64,000 bases of DNA, taken from Pseudonocardia sp. EC080619-01. Its GTDB lineage: Bacteria > Actinomycetota > Actinomycetes > Mycobacteriales > Pseudonocardiaceae. A program made the translations under genes and the position numbers. A model generated the notes under the pieces. That model had not been told where the DNA came from. It did not search any database and saw only the letters and a program-made list of their open reading frames with translations. This document shows positions 34,235 to 43,746 of the stretch, piece after piece (within the stretch, counting starts at the first letter, position 1; every line of letters starts with the position of its first letter). The stretch lies in assembly GCF_001420995.1 (NCBI RefSeq), contig NZ_CP012184.1, forward strand, positions 4,820,501 through 4,884,500. Direction: 5' to 3'.

Positions 34235-34633
34235 ATGAAGATCGAGTCCCGGATCTTCGAGATCTGCACCGGGTTCTTCATCCTCTGCGCGATCGTCTAC
34301 ATGTTCGTGGCGGGCGAGGTCGTCGGCGTCACCGCGCTGTGGCTCACCGCGGGCCTGTCGCTGATCGTCGGCACCTACTTCCGGTTCGTCTCGCGGCGGC
34401 TGGAGGAGCGTCCGGAGGACAACCCGGAGGCCGAGGTCTCCGACGGCGCCGGCGAGGTCGGCTTCTTCTCCCCGGGCAGCTACTGGCCGCTCGGCCTGGC
34501 CGCCGCGGCCGCGTTCACCGGCCTCGGCCTGGCGTTCTTCTACGTCTGGATGATCGTGGTCGGCGGCACGCTCGTGCTGATCGCCGTGGGCGGCCTGGTC
34601 TTCGAGTACCACCGGGGCCCCGCCCACCACTGA
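34235..34633 (+). CDS. ctaF: Cytochrome c oxidase subunit IV, actinobacterial
   Basis: 132 residues, four transmembrane helices in two pairs. MKIESRIFEICTGFFILCAIVYMF and GEVGFFSPGSYWPLGLAAAAAF are typical of CtaF. ATG at 34235, 14 bp after ctaC with GGGAGGG before it, so one operon. Small subunit of the aa3 oxidase in the bc1-aa3 supercomplex. Confidence 0.92.
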   Translation: MKIESRIFEICTGFFILCAIVYMFVAGEVVGVTALWLTAGLSLIVGTYFRFVSRRLEERPEDNPEAEVSDGAGEVGFFSPGSYWPLGLAAAAAFTGLGLAFFYVWMIVVGGTLVLIAVGGLVFEYHRGPAHH

Positions 34634-34651
34634 GCAGCGCGCGACACGGCC

Positions 34652-34687
34652 ACGGCCCCGCTCCCGGACATCCGGGAGCGGGGCCGT
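34652..34687. terminator. Bidirectional hairpin terminator after ctaF
   Basis: Perfect 17-bp stem ACGGCCCCGCTCCCGGA with a CA centre, between ctaF and the convergent SDR gene. Confidence 0.82.
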
Positions 34688-34705
34688 CCGTCGTTCCGGG
34701 ACCGG

Positions 34706-35617
34706 TCAGTGGTGGGCGTGCCCGGCGGCGGCGTGGACGTAGTGCCGCTCGAGGTCCTCGGTCAGGGTGGGACCGGCCGGGTGCCAGTCCAGCAGTGCCC
34801 GCGTCCGGTCGCTCCGGGCGACGACGTCGAGCCCGGCGAAGGTGCCCAGCCCGCCGAAGTGCTCCGGGGGCACCTGCCGCACCGGCAGGTCGAGGCCGCG
34901 GCCGATCGTCCCGGCGATCTCCCGCATCGGCACGCCCGGCTCGGCGGCGGCGTGCAGCACCGACCCGGCCGGCGCGGACTCGCAGGCCAGCCGGAACAGC
35001 CGGGCGGCGTCGCCGACGTGCACGGCGGGCCAGTGCTGCGTCCCGTCGCCGACGTGACCGCTCACCCCGGTCCGCCGCGCCACGTCGACGAACGTGGCCA
35101 TGAACCCGGGGTCGCCCGCGCCGTGCACGGTCGGGGCGAGCCGGACGCTCGCCGAGCGCACCCCCGACGACGCGAGCTGCAGGACGTCCTGCTCGGTGGC
35201 CATCCGGCCGGCCGTCGGGTCGCCGGGGTCCGCCGTGTCGTCCTCGGTGACGGCCGCTCCGGACGCGTGCCCGGCCAGCCCGGAGGCGATGACGAGCGGG
35301 CGCCCGGTGCCCTTCAGCGGGGCGGCGAGCGCGGCGACCGCCACCCGGTCCGCCGCGACGGCGGTGGGGAAGTCGCCGCCGAACGCCACGTCGTGCTTGA
35401 AGGCGAGGTGGACGACGCCGTCGGAGTCCGCGGCCGCGGCGGACAGCAGGCCGAGATCGTCCAGATCGCCCCGGACGACGTCGGCGCCGGCGTCCGTGAG
35501 TGCGGCCGCGCCGGTGTCGGAGCGGGCCAGGCCGACGACCCGGTGACCCGCTCCGAGGAGCTCGGGGACGAGGGCGGAGCCGACCCAGCCGGTCGCTCCG
35601 GTGACCAGGATGCGCAT
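34706..35617 (-). CDS. Atypical/extended SDR NAD(P)-dependent reductase
   Basis: 303 residues. Rossmann motif RILVTGATGWVGSALVPELL, ARSDTGAAAL, the VHLAFKHD strand, ATEQD in the catalytic region and VHVGDAARLFRLA. This reductase type is often encoded back to back with a TetR regulator. Here the expected TetR gene lies 4 kb away with insertion sequences in between, so the promoter region may be displaced. ATG at 35617; only 25-40 bp of host leader seem to remain. Substrate unknown. Confidence 0.82.
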   Translation of the reverse strand: MRILVTGATGWVGSALVPELLGAGHRVVGLARSDTGAAALTDAGADVVRGDLDDLGLLSAAAADSDGVVHLAFKHDVAFGGDFPTAVAADRVAVAALAAPLKGTGRPLVIASGLAGHASGAAVTEDDTADPGDPTAGRMATEQDVLQLASSGVRSASVRLAPTVHGAGDPGFMATFVDVARRTGVSGHVGDGTQHWPAVHVGDAARLFRLACESAPAGSVLHAAAEPGVPMREIAGTIGRGLDLPVRQVPPEHFGGLGTFAGLDVVARSDRTRALLDWHPAGPTLTEDLERHYVHAAAGHAHH

Positions 35618-35649
35618 GAGGTGTCCCTAAGGTCGTAGGTGTTCGGGGT

Positions 35650-35841
35650 TGGTGCCCCGGATGCCCGGGACGACGGGGTGTGGCTGATGAGGTGTTGTCG
35701 CTTCGGTGGCTCGGAAGGAATGGCCGCCCCGTCGTGCTGGACAGGCCTGGCCACTGATTCGGATCTGTGCGGACCGTCGCTGATTAGGGACCTGATGGCG
35801 GGTTGTCCACGGGCGTGACCTGCAACGACAGGAGCCTGCGC
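35650..35841 (+). ncRNA. Candidate bridge RNA region of the IS110 element
   Basis: In the IS110 group a bridge RNA encoded upstream of the transposase programmes target and donor recognition (established for IS621). Here about 190 bp precede the start codon. ACGACGGGG at 35670-35678 pairs perfectly with CCCCGTCGT at 35727-35735, enclosing a 48-base loop as expected of a guide loop. The second loop and exact ends are not resolved. Inference from family plus one stem. Confidence 0.35.
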
Positions 35842-36413
35842 GTGGCGCAACGGCCAGTGATCTGGATCGGGATCGACGTCGGGAAGAGGACGCACCATGC
35901 GTGCGCGATCGATACCGACGGCAAGGTGGTGTTCTCCCGCAAGGTCAGCAACGACCAGGCCGCGATCGAGGCGTTGCTGGCCCGCGCTGCGGAAGCGGCC
36001 CAGGACGTGCGGTGGGCCATCGACCTGACCTGCAGCTATGCGGCGCTGCTGCAGGTGGTCCTCACCGCGGCCGACCAGCAGGTGGTCTATGTCCCCGGTC
36101 GGGTCGTCGACCGGATGAGCGGCGTGTTCCGGGGCGAGGCCAAGACCGACGCCCGTGACGCGAAGGTCATCGCCGAGACCGCCCGCATGCGCGGCGCCGA
36201 CCTCACCACGGTCACCGCCACTGATGAGACCACTGCCGAACTGGCCCGGCTCGTGGCCCATCGCGAGGACCTGATGGCCGACTGGGTGCGCGGGGTCAAC
36301 CGGCTGCGTGACCTGCTCGGGTCGATCTTTCCCGGTCTCGAGGCGGCATTCGACTATTCCACCCGCAGCGCTCTGGTGCTGGTCACCGGGTTCCAGACAC
36401 CCCAGGCCCTCCG
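35842..36413 (+). pseudogene. IS110 transposase, 5' part, interrupted by IS21
   Basis: Codes for the RuvC-like DEDD domain: VIWIGIDVGKRTHHACAIDTDGK (first Asp), VRWAIDLTCSYAALLQ, then EAKTDARDAKVIAETARM (paired Asp). Ends QTPQALR at the IS21 junction, where the frame runs into the element and stops at 36483. GTG at 35842 (VAQRPVIWIG) is the likely start; an in-frame ATG/GTG at 35803 is possible. Not functional alone, as the C-terminal serine-containing domain is 2.5 kb away. Confidence 0.9.
36409..36413. repeat. Target-site duplication CTCCG, left copy
   Basis: CTCCG directly abuts the left end of the IS21 element; the right copy is at 38899-38903. Confidence 0.9.
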
Positions 36414-36477
36414 TGTCCGGGGACGGGCTGTGGTGTCGGTCGGTGGACGACCTGACGTGTCGTTGGCCCGGACGGGA

Positions 36478-37241
36478 TCATGACACAGCTGCCGGGACGG
36501 CGGACAGCGCTCGGTCCTTGAGCCGGTAGCTGGGCCCGTTGATGGCGACGACGTCGCAGTGGTGCAGGAGCCGGTCGAGGATCGCGGTGGCGATGACCTC
36601 GTCGGTGAACACCTGGCCCCATTCGGAGAAGGTCTTGTTGCTGGTGAGGATGATCGAGCCGCGTTCGTAGCGGCGGCTGATCAGCTGAAACACCATGTTC
36701 GCTGCGGCCCGGTCGCAGGGCAGGTAACCGACCTCGTCGAGGACGAGCACCGAGGGCCGTAGGTAGGTCTGGAGCTTGCGGGCGAACCGGCCGGCGGCTT
36801 CGGCGGCTCGCAGTTGGCGGACGCAGTCATCGAGGCTGGTGTAGTAGATCGAGTGCCCGGCCTGGCAGGCGGCGACGGCGAGCGCGACGGCGATGTGGGT
36901 CTTCCCGGTGCCGGGCGGCCCGAGCAGGGCAATGTTGCCGCGGGCCTCGACGAACGCCAGAGCGGCGAGATCGCGGATCTTGCGGACGTCGAGATCAGGC
37001 TGGAAGGCGAAGTCGAACTCGTCGAGGGTCTTGTGGTGGGGCAGCCCGGACAGCTTGAGCGCGGTGCGGAACCGGCGTCCTTCGCGCAGGCCGAGTTCCT
37101 CACCGAGGACGGTGTCGATGAACTCGCGGTAACCCATGGAGTCGGCCTCGGCGCGTCCGACGAGCAGTTCGAGGTTCTCGGCCAGGTGCGGCAGCCCGAG
37201 ACGGGTGGCGTGCGCGGTGATCCTGCCGGTGATCAGCTCAC

Positions 37242-37245
<4 letters not shown>
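36478..37245 (-). CDS. istB: IS21 transposition helper ATPase IstB
   Basis: 255 residues. DnaC-like AAA+ protein: Walker A GPPGTGKTH near residue 107, Walker B VLVLDEVGYLP, and sensor-type LTSNKTFSEWGQVF. N-terminal TRLGLPHLAENLELLV is the IstA-interacting region. Loads onto target DNA and activates IstA. ATG at 37245 overlaps the istA stop (ATGA). Its stop lies 64 bp inside the left end. Appears intact. Confidence 0.96.
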
Positions 37246-38753
<1,508 letters not shown>

Positions 38754-38757
38754 GGGT

Positions 38758-38810
38758 GACCACCCTCCGGGTTTCGTCTGCTTGGCGGCTGACAAGCCCG
38801 GAGGGTGGTC
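38758..38810. repeat. 14-bp inverted repeat upstream of istA
   Basis: GACCACCCTCCGGG and its exact complement CCCGGAGGGTGGTC with a 25-bp spacer, immediately upstream of the istA start codon. May block transcripts entering from outside or occlude the ribosome site. Confidence 0.75.
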
Positions 38811-38898
38811 CCTCCCTGAGCCGATCTTGGATCCGACGCGCCGGACCAACGACAGATCAGCTCGTACCTACAGCGACATCAGAGCCCGTACGCGGACA

Positions 38899-38903
38899 CT
38901 CCG
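38899..38903. repeat. Target-site duplication CTCCG, right copy
   Basis: CTCCG immediately follows the right end of the IS21 element; deletion of one copy plus the element rejoins the IS110 codon CGG. Confidence 0.9.
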
Positions 38904-39555
38904 GGACGCCGGCGAGGCAGGGGTGATCGAGTACCTGCGTGCCCATCGGGCGTGGGCACCGGGTATTGCTGCGATGGCCGCCACCGCGGTCGAGGTCGCC
39001 CACGCCCAGACCGTGGCACTGCCCAGCGAGACGCGGACCGCGATCCTTGTTGCCGGCCTGGCCCGACGACTGCTGGAACTCGACCGGGAGATCAAGGACA
39101 CCGACAAGCTGATCACCACCGTGTTCCGCTCCCACCCGGACGCGGCGATCATCGAGTCGCTGCCCGGTCTCGGACCCATCCTGGGCGCGGAGTTCCTCAC
39201 CGCCACCCACGGCGGTGTCGGCCCTGAACTGGGCGGATTCACCTCTCCAGGGCGGCTGGCCTCCTACGCCGGACTCGTCCCGGTGCCCCAGGACTCCGGC
39301 CGGATCAGCGGGAACCTGCGTCGCCCACGACGCTACAACCGCCGCCTGCGGCGAGTGTTCTACATGGCCGCACTGTCCAGCCTCAAGGTCAATGGCCCGT
39401 CCCGGGCCTTCTACCAGCGCAAACGCAGCGAAAGAATGCTTCATACCCAGGCTCTGCTCGCCTTGGCCAGACGCCTGGTCGACGTCCTGTGGGCCCTGCT
39501 GCGTGACCGGAGGATGTTCACCATCACCGCACCACAACCCGCTATCGCGGCTTGA
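38904..39555 (+). pseudogene. IS110 transposase, 3' part
   Basis: Resumes as DAGEAGVIEYLRAHRAW, with a coiled region (LLELDREIKDTDKLITTVF) and the C-terminal Tnp domain: IIESLPGLGPILGAEFLTAT, GRLASYAGLVPVPQDSGR, LRRPRRYNRRLRRVFYMAAL, LLALARRLVDVLWALLRD. Joined to the 5' part it makes 407 residues, normal for IS110. No other defect is seen, so the element would be intact without the IS21 insertion. Confidence 0.92.
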
Positions 39556-39593
39556 CACGGTCATTCGGATTCCTCCGGTGACGCGATGACCAG

Positions 39594-39645
39594 TGATGTC
39601 ATCTGGTGTCATCAACGTACACCGTGATGACATGTGGTGTCGTCA
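39594..39645 (+). promoter_or_regulatory. Two palindromic operators for the TetR regulator
   Basis: 39594-39614 has arms TGATGTCA and TGTCATCA around TCTGG; 39625-39645 has arms TGATGACA and TGTCGTCA around TGTGG. Both are 21-bp imperfect palindromes with 5-bp centres, start points 31 bp apart (three helix turns), just upstream of the TetR start. Probable autoregulatory sites. Confidence 0.7.
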
Positions 39646-39659
39646 CGTAGGCTCGGTCC

Positions 39660-40232
39660 ATGGGTCGATGGGAGCCGGACGCCGCGGGACGGCTGCGCGC
39701 CTCGGCGCTGGACCTGTTCGAGGAGCACGGCTACGACGGCACGACGGTGGAGGACATCGCCTCCCGGGCCGGGGTCACCAAGCGGACCTTCTTCCGGCAC
39801 TACGCCGACAAGCGCGAGGTGCTCTTCGGCGGTGACTCCGGGCAGGCGTTCGTGGGGCTCTTCGCCGAGGGACTGGCCGCGGCGGGCCCGGACCTGCCGC
39901 CGGAGCCGGCGCTGGCCGCGGCGATCGAGCACGTGGCGGGCTCGTTCGGCGGGCGGTGGGCGTTCGCGCGACGCCGGCAGCGGGTGCTCGCGGCGAACGC
40001 GTCGCTGCGCGAGCGGGAGCTGGTGAAGATGGCGACCGTCGCGCAGGTGCTCGCCGGCGGACTGCGCGACCGCGGTGTGGCGGAGCCCGCGGCGACCGTG
40101 GCGGCGGAGGCGGCGGTCGCCGTGTTCCGCACCGCGTTCGAGCGCTGGGTCGAGGCGCCCGCGGAGCAGGACCTGGTGGACGAGGTCCGGACGGTGTCCG
40201 CGGCGCTGCGCGGCGTGCTCGCCGGGGGATGA
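39660..40232 (+). CDS. TetR-family transcriptional regulator
   Basis: 190 residues. N-terminal helix-turn-helix: RLRASALDLFEEHGYDGTTVEDIASRAGVTKRTFFRHYADKREVLFGG. The all-alpha ligand domain that follows is not conserved. ATG at 39660, 15 bp after the second operator. The IS110 element lies directly upstream and separates it from the SDR gene it probably controlled. Confidence 0.9.
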   Translation: MGRWEPDAAGRLRASALDLFEEHGYDGTTVEDIASRAGVTKRTFFRHYADKREVLFGGDSGQAFVGLFAEGLAAAGPDLPPEPALAAAIEHVAGSFGGRWAFARRRQRVLAANASLRERELVKMATVAQVLAGGLRDRGVAEPAATVAAEAAVAVFRTAFERWVEAPAEQDLVDEVRTVSAALRGVLAGG

Positions 40233-40262
40233 CCGGCGGTCCGGCCGGGCCGGACCGCCGGT
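40232..40262. terminator. Bidirectional hairpin terminator between TetR and acyl-CoA dehydrogenase genes
   Basis: Perfect 14-bp stem ACCGGCGGTCCGGC with loop CGG between convergent genes. Confidence 0.8.
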
Positions 40263-40268
40263 GTGCGG

Positions 40269-41426
40269 TCAGCCGCGGGCGGCCTTGCCGAGCGCGTCCC
40301 GGGCGATGATGACCTGCTGGATCTGGCTGGTGCCCTCGTAGATCCGGAACAGCCGGGCGTCGCGGAAGAAGCGCTCCACGGCCACGCCCCGCATGTACCC
40401 CGCCCCGCCGTGCACCTGGACGGCCCGGTCGGCGACCCGGCCGACCATCTCCGAGCAGAAGTACTTCGCGGCGGCGGGGCCGGACACCATGTCGGTGCCG
40501 TCGTCGAAGCTGCGGGCGGCGTCGAGGACGAGGCCGCGGCCGGCGCGGGCGTCGGTCACCGAGTCCGCGACGAGGCCCTGGACCAGCTGGAACCGGGCGA
40601 TCGGCTTCCCGCCCTGCTCCCGTGTCCGCGCGTACTCGACGGTCTCGTGCACCAGCCGGTCGGCCATCCCGACGCAGACGGCGCCGATGTGCAGCCGCCC
40701 GTGCGCGAGGCACTTCGCCGCGGTGAGGAAGCCGTTGTCGATGCCCTCCTCGCCGCCGACGACGTTCTCGAACGGGACCCGGACGTCGTCGAGGTGCACG
40801 TCGGCGGTCCACGCCCCGAACTGGCCCATCTTCAGGTCCTTCGGGCCGACCGACAGGCCGGGCGTGTCCCGCGGGACGAGGAAGGTGGAGATGCCGCGGT
40901 TGCCCGGGGCGTCCGGGTCGGTCCGGGCGAACACCATGATCACGTCGGCGACCGGGGAGTTCGTGATGTAGCGCTTCGACCCGTTGATCACCCAGCTGTC
41001 GCCGTCCCGGACCGCGCGGGTGGCGAGCGACGACGGGTCGGACCCCGCGTCGGCCTCGGTGAGGCCGAACGACGCCGTGACCCGGCCGGAGGCGAGCTGC
41101 GGCAGCCAGTGGGCCTTCTGCTCGTCGGTGCCGCCCTCCAGCAGGACGTGCCCGGCGATGCCGTTGTTGGTGCCGAACAGCGACCGCAGTGCCGGGGTGG
41201 TCCACCCCAGCTCGAACGCCAGCCGGACCTCCTCCGACGCGGTCAGGCCCAGGCCGCCGTACTGCTCGGGGATGGTGAACCCGTACAGGCCCATCTCCTT
41301 GCACTGGGCGACGATCCGCTCCGGGACGGCGTCCTCGGCGTCGATCGTCTCCTCCAGCGGCACCACCTCGGTGCGGATGAAGTCACGGACGGAATCCAGG
41401 ACGTCGGTCAGGTCGGAGGGATCCAC
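40269..41426 (-). CDS. Acyl-CoA dehydrogenase
   Basis: 385 residues. FADE fold: FGLTEADAGSDPSSLATRAV (FAD-binding), KRYITNSPVADVIMVFART, and C-terminal QVHGGAGYMRGVAVERFFRDARLFRIYEGTSQIQQVIIARD with the catalytic Glu. First step of a beta-oxidation-type pathway; chain-length preference not readable. GTG/ATG start at 41426 gives MDPSDLTDVLDSVRDFIRTEV. Monocistronic here. Confidence 0.92.
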   Translation of the reverse strand: MDPSDLTDVLDSVRDFIRTEVVPLEETIDAEDAVPERIVAQCKEMGLYGFTIPEQYGGLGLTASEEVRLAFELGWTTPALRSLFGTNNGIAGHVLLEGGTDEQKAHWLPQLASGRVTASFGLTEADAGSDPSSLATRAVRDGDSWVINGSKRYITNSPVADVIMVFARTDPDAPGNRGISTFLVPRDTPGLSVGPKDLKMGQFGAWTADVHLDDVRVPFENVVGGEEGIDNGFLTAAKCLAHGRLHIGAVCVGMADRLVHETVEYARTREQGGKPIARFQLVQGLVADSVTDARAGRGLVLDAARSFDDGTDMVSGPAAAKYFCSEMVGRVADRAVQVHGGAGYMRGVAVERFFRDARLFRIYEGTSQIQQVIIARDALGKAARG

Positions 41427-41619
41427 GCGTCAGGCTCCTCGCGTCGTCGCGGTTGCTACCGCCCGGTAGCTCACCACGACAGCCGGGGGACGCGCGAGTG
41501 CGGCGCGGGGGTGAGCAGGACCACCGGTCCGGTCACGGCGGGCGGCACACGCGACCCGCTCACCGGAGGGACCACCCGCCTATCCTCGGATCACGACCCG
41601 ACCGGAGGGACCGAGCGCC

Positions 41620-43077
41620 ATGCCGGAGCAGACGCGGACCACCGGGGACCCGGAGGCCCGCCGGGAGCCGCATCCCGACGAGCCGGGCGGCAACCCCCTC
41701 GATCCGCACCTGGTGCGCGTGCTCGAGGGCTGGGGCAACGGCGCACTGCGCGAGTACCTGCTGCGCGACGGCGGTCGCCACCTGCCGCAGTCGGTGAGCT
41801 GGCCGTCGGGCTGGCCCGGCCGCACCCGGCTGGGCGCGCAGATGGCCTACCTGCTGACGGGCCTGCCGCTCGCGATCATCAGCGGCGTCGTCGTGCTCGT
41901 CGGGCTGGGTCTCGGGGCCGGGACCTTCGTGGTCTGGATCGGGCTGCCGATCACCGTCGGGACGCTGGTCGCGGCGCGCGGCCTGGCCGAGCTGGAGCGC
42001 CGCGCCACCGAGGCGGCGACCGGGCGGCCGCTGCCGCCGCACCACTACCGCCCCAACCGCGGACGACGGCTGATGAGCCGGTTGTTCCGCGCGCTGGCCG
42101 ATCCGCAGAGCTGGCGCGACGTCGCGCACGCCGTGGCCGCGCTGCCGCTGCGGGCGATCACCGCCGCCGTCGCGCTGGTCTGGTCGGTGACCGGCCTCGG
42201 CGGGCTGTTCTACGTGTTCTGGCAGTGGTCGCTGCCGCGCGGGGAGGACGTCTGGACGCTGTTCGAGTCGGTCACCGGGATCCACTCGACGGCCGGCGAC
42301 ATCGCGCTGAACACCGGGCTCGGCGTCCTGCTGCTGGTGACGCTCCCGACGGTGGTGCGGTGGCTGACCGACGTCCGCGCGCTGCTGGCCCGGGGTCTGC
42401 TCACGAACCAGACCGCCGCTCTGCGTGCCCGGGCCCAGGCACTCGCCGCCGGGCGCCGCGCCGCCGTCGCCGCGGAGGCGCAGACGCTGCGCCGGCTGGA
42501 GCGCGACATCCACGACGGCCCGCAGCAGCGCCTGGTCCGCCTCGGGATGGACCTGGAGGCGGCCGTGCGCCGCCTCGACGACGCCCCCGAGCGCGCCCGC
42601 CCCCTGCTGCACGAGGCGCTCGAGCAGAGCCGCGAGGCGCTGTCCGAGCTGCGGGCGCTGTCCCGGGGCATCGCCCCGCCGATCCTCGCCGACCGCGGCC
42701 TCGGGCCCGCGCTGGCCGCGGCGGCAGGCCGCAGCCCCGTCCCCGTCGATCTCGACGTGGACCTCGATCCCGGCGCCCGGATGCCGGCGCTGGTCGAGAA
42801 CACCGCGTACTTCGTCGTGTCGGAGGCGCTGACCAACGTGGCGAAGCACGCCGGGGCCTCGTCCGCGACGGTCGTCGTCACCGTCGACGAGACCCTGCTG
42901 CGCATCGTGGTCCGCGACGACGGCCGCGGTGGCGCCCACCTCGGCAAGGGGCACGGCCTGGCCGGGCTCGCGGACCGGCTGGAGATCGTCGAGGGCCGGC
43001 TGGACGTGCGCAGCCCCGCGGGCGGTCCGACGGTCCTCACGGCGGAGGTACCGGTCGCCGGGCTGGGGGAGGCGTGA
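41620..43077 (+). CDS. NarL-type sensor histidine kinase
   Basis: 485 residues. A membrane sensor domain with two hydrophobic hairpins (about residues 76-118 and 176-200, plus 231-246), then HisKA_3 with the phosphoacceptor H298 in RDIHDGPQQRLVRLGMDLE, and a HATPase domain (NVAKHAGASS; DDGRGGAHLGKGHGLAGLADRL). The first 60 residues resemble the leader found in actinobacterial kinases of this type. Signal unknown. It is followed directly by its response regulator. Confidence 0.92.
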   Translation: MPEQTRTTGDPEARREPHPDEPGGNPLDPHLVRVLEGWGNGALREYLLRDGGRHLPQSVSWPSGWPGRTRLGAQMAYLLTGLPLAIISGVVVLVGLGLGAGTFVVWIGLPITVGTLVAARGLAELERRATEAATGRPLPPHHYRPNRGRRLMSRLFRALADPQSWRDVAHAVAALPLRAITAAVALVWSVTGLGGLFYVFWQWSLPRGEDVWTLFESVTGIHSTAGDIALNTGLGVLLLVTLPTVVRWLTDVRALLARGLLTNQTAALRARAQALAAGRRAAVAAEAQTLRRLERDIHDGPQQRLVRLGMDLEAAVRRLDDAPERARPLLHEALEQSREALSELRALSRGIAPPILADRGLGPALAAAAGRSPVPVDLDVDLDPGARMPALVENTAYFVVSEALTNVAKHAGASSATVVVTVDETLLRIVVRDDGRGGAHLGKGHGLAGLADRLEIVEGRLDVRSPAGGPTVLTAEVPVAGLGEA

Positions 43078-43091
43078 CCCAGGATGGGTCC

Positions 43092-43739
43092 ATGACGATG
43101 CGCGTGGTCCTCGCCGAGGACTCGATGCTGCTGCGCGAGGGCCTGGTCCGGCTGCTGGAGGAGGCGGGTGCGACGGTCCTGGCAGCGGTCGGCGACGGCA
43201 CCACGCTCGTCGAGGCGGTGGCCGAGCACGGGCCGGAGGTGGCGGTCGTCGACGTGCGGATGCCGCCGTCGTTCACCGACGAGGGCCTGCGCGCCGCGCT
43301 GGAGATCCGCAGGCAGCACCCGGCCGTCGGGATCCTGGTGCTGTCCCAGTACGTCGAGGAGTCCTACGCGACCGATCTCCTGGAGGCGGGTGGGGGAGTC
43401 GGCTACCTGCTCAAGGACCGGGTCTCGAAGCTCGCCGACCTCGCCGACGCGCTGAGCCGGGTGGCCGCGGGCGGCACCGTCCTCGACCCGGAGGTCGTGT
43501 CCGCGCTGCTGACCAAGCGGCGCCGCCGGGACCCGCTCGAGGAGCTGTCGCCCCGCGAGCGGGAGGTGCTCGAGCTCATGGCCCAGGGCCGCACGAACAC
43601 CGCGATCGGCCGGATCATGGTGATCACCCAGGGGGCCGTCGAGAAGCACATCTCGTCGATCTTCACCAAGCTCGGGCTGCCGCCGTCGTCGGACGACCAC
43701 CGCCGCGTGATGGCCGTGCTCGCCTGGGTGGAGAGCTGA
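43092..43739 (+). CDS. NarL/LuxR-family response regulator
   Basis: 215 residues. Receiver domain MRVVLAEDSMLLREGLVRLL with phosphoacceptor D54 in VVDVRMPPS, then LuxR-type helix-turn-helix ELSPREREVLELMAQGRTNTAIGRIM ... VEKHISSIFTKLGL. Partner of the kinase just upstream. ATG at 43092 has AGGA seven bases before it; GTG at 43074 would overlap the kinase stop (GTGA) but its GGGGGAGG is only one base away, too close. Confidence 0.9.
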   Translation: MTMRVVLAEDSMLLREGLVRLLEEAGATVLAAVGDGTTLVEAVAEHGPEVAVVDVRMPPSFTDEGLRAALEIRRQHPAVGILVLSQYVEESYATDLLEAGGGVGYLLKDRVSKLADLADALSRVAAGGTVLDPEVVSALLTKRRRRDPLEELSPREREVLELMAQGRTNTAIGRIMVITQGAVEKHISSIFTKLGLPPSSDDHRRVMAVLAWVES

Positions 43740-43746
43740 GCCGCGC

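Noticed and set aside
36414..36483. Tail of the IS110 5' frame (VRGRAVVSVGGRPDVSLARTGS) as real protein sequence
   Set aside because: These codons are read from the IS21 left end; the true continuation is at 38904.
38754..38849. Extension of istA to an upstream start at 38849
   Set aside because: It would run through the 14-bp inverted repeat and adds no sequence like known IstA N-termini. The helix-turn-helix begins right after the GTG at 38753.
39556..39593. Exact IS110 right border and target duplication
   Set aside because: IS110 elements usually lack inverted ends and duplications, and no matching bases were found with the left side around 35620-35660, so no border was assigned.
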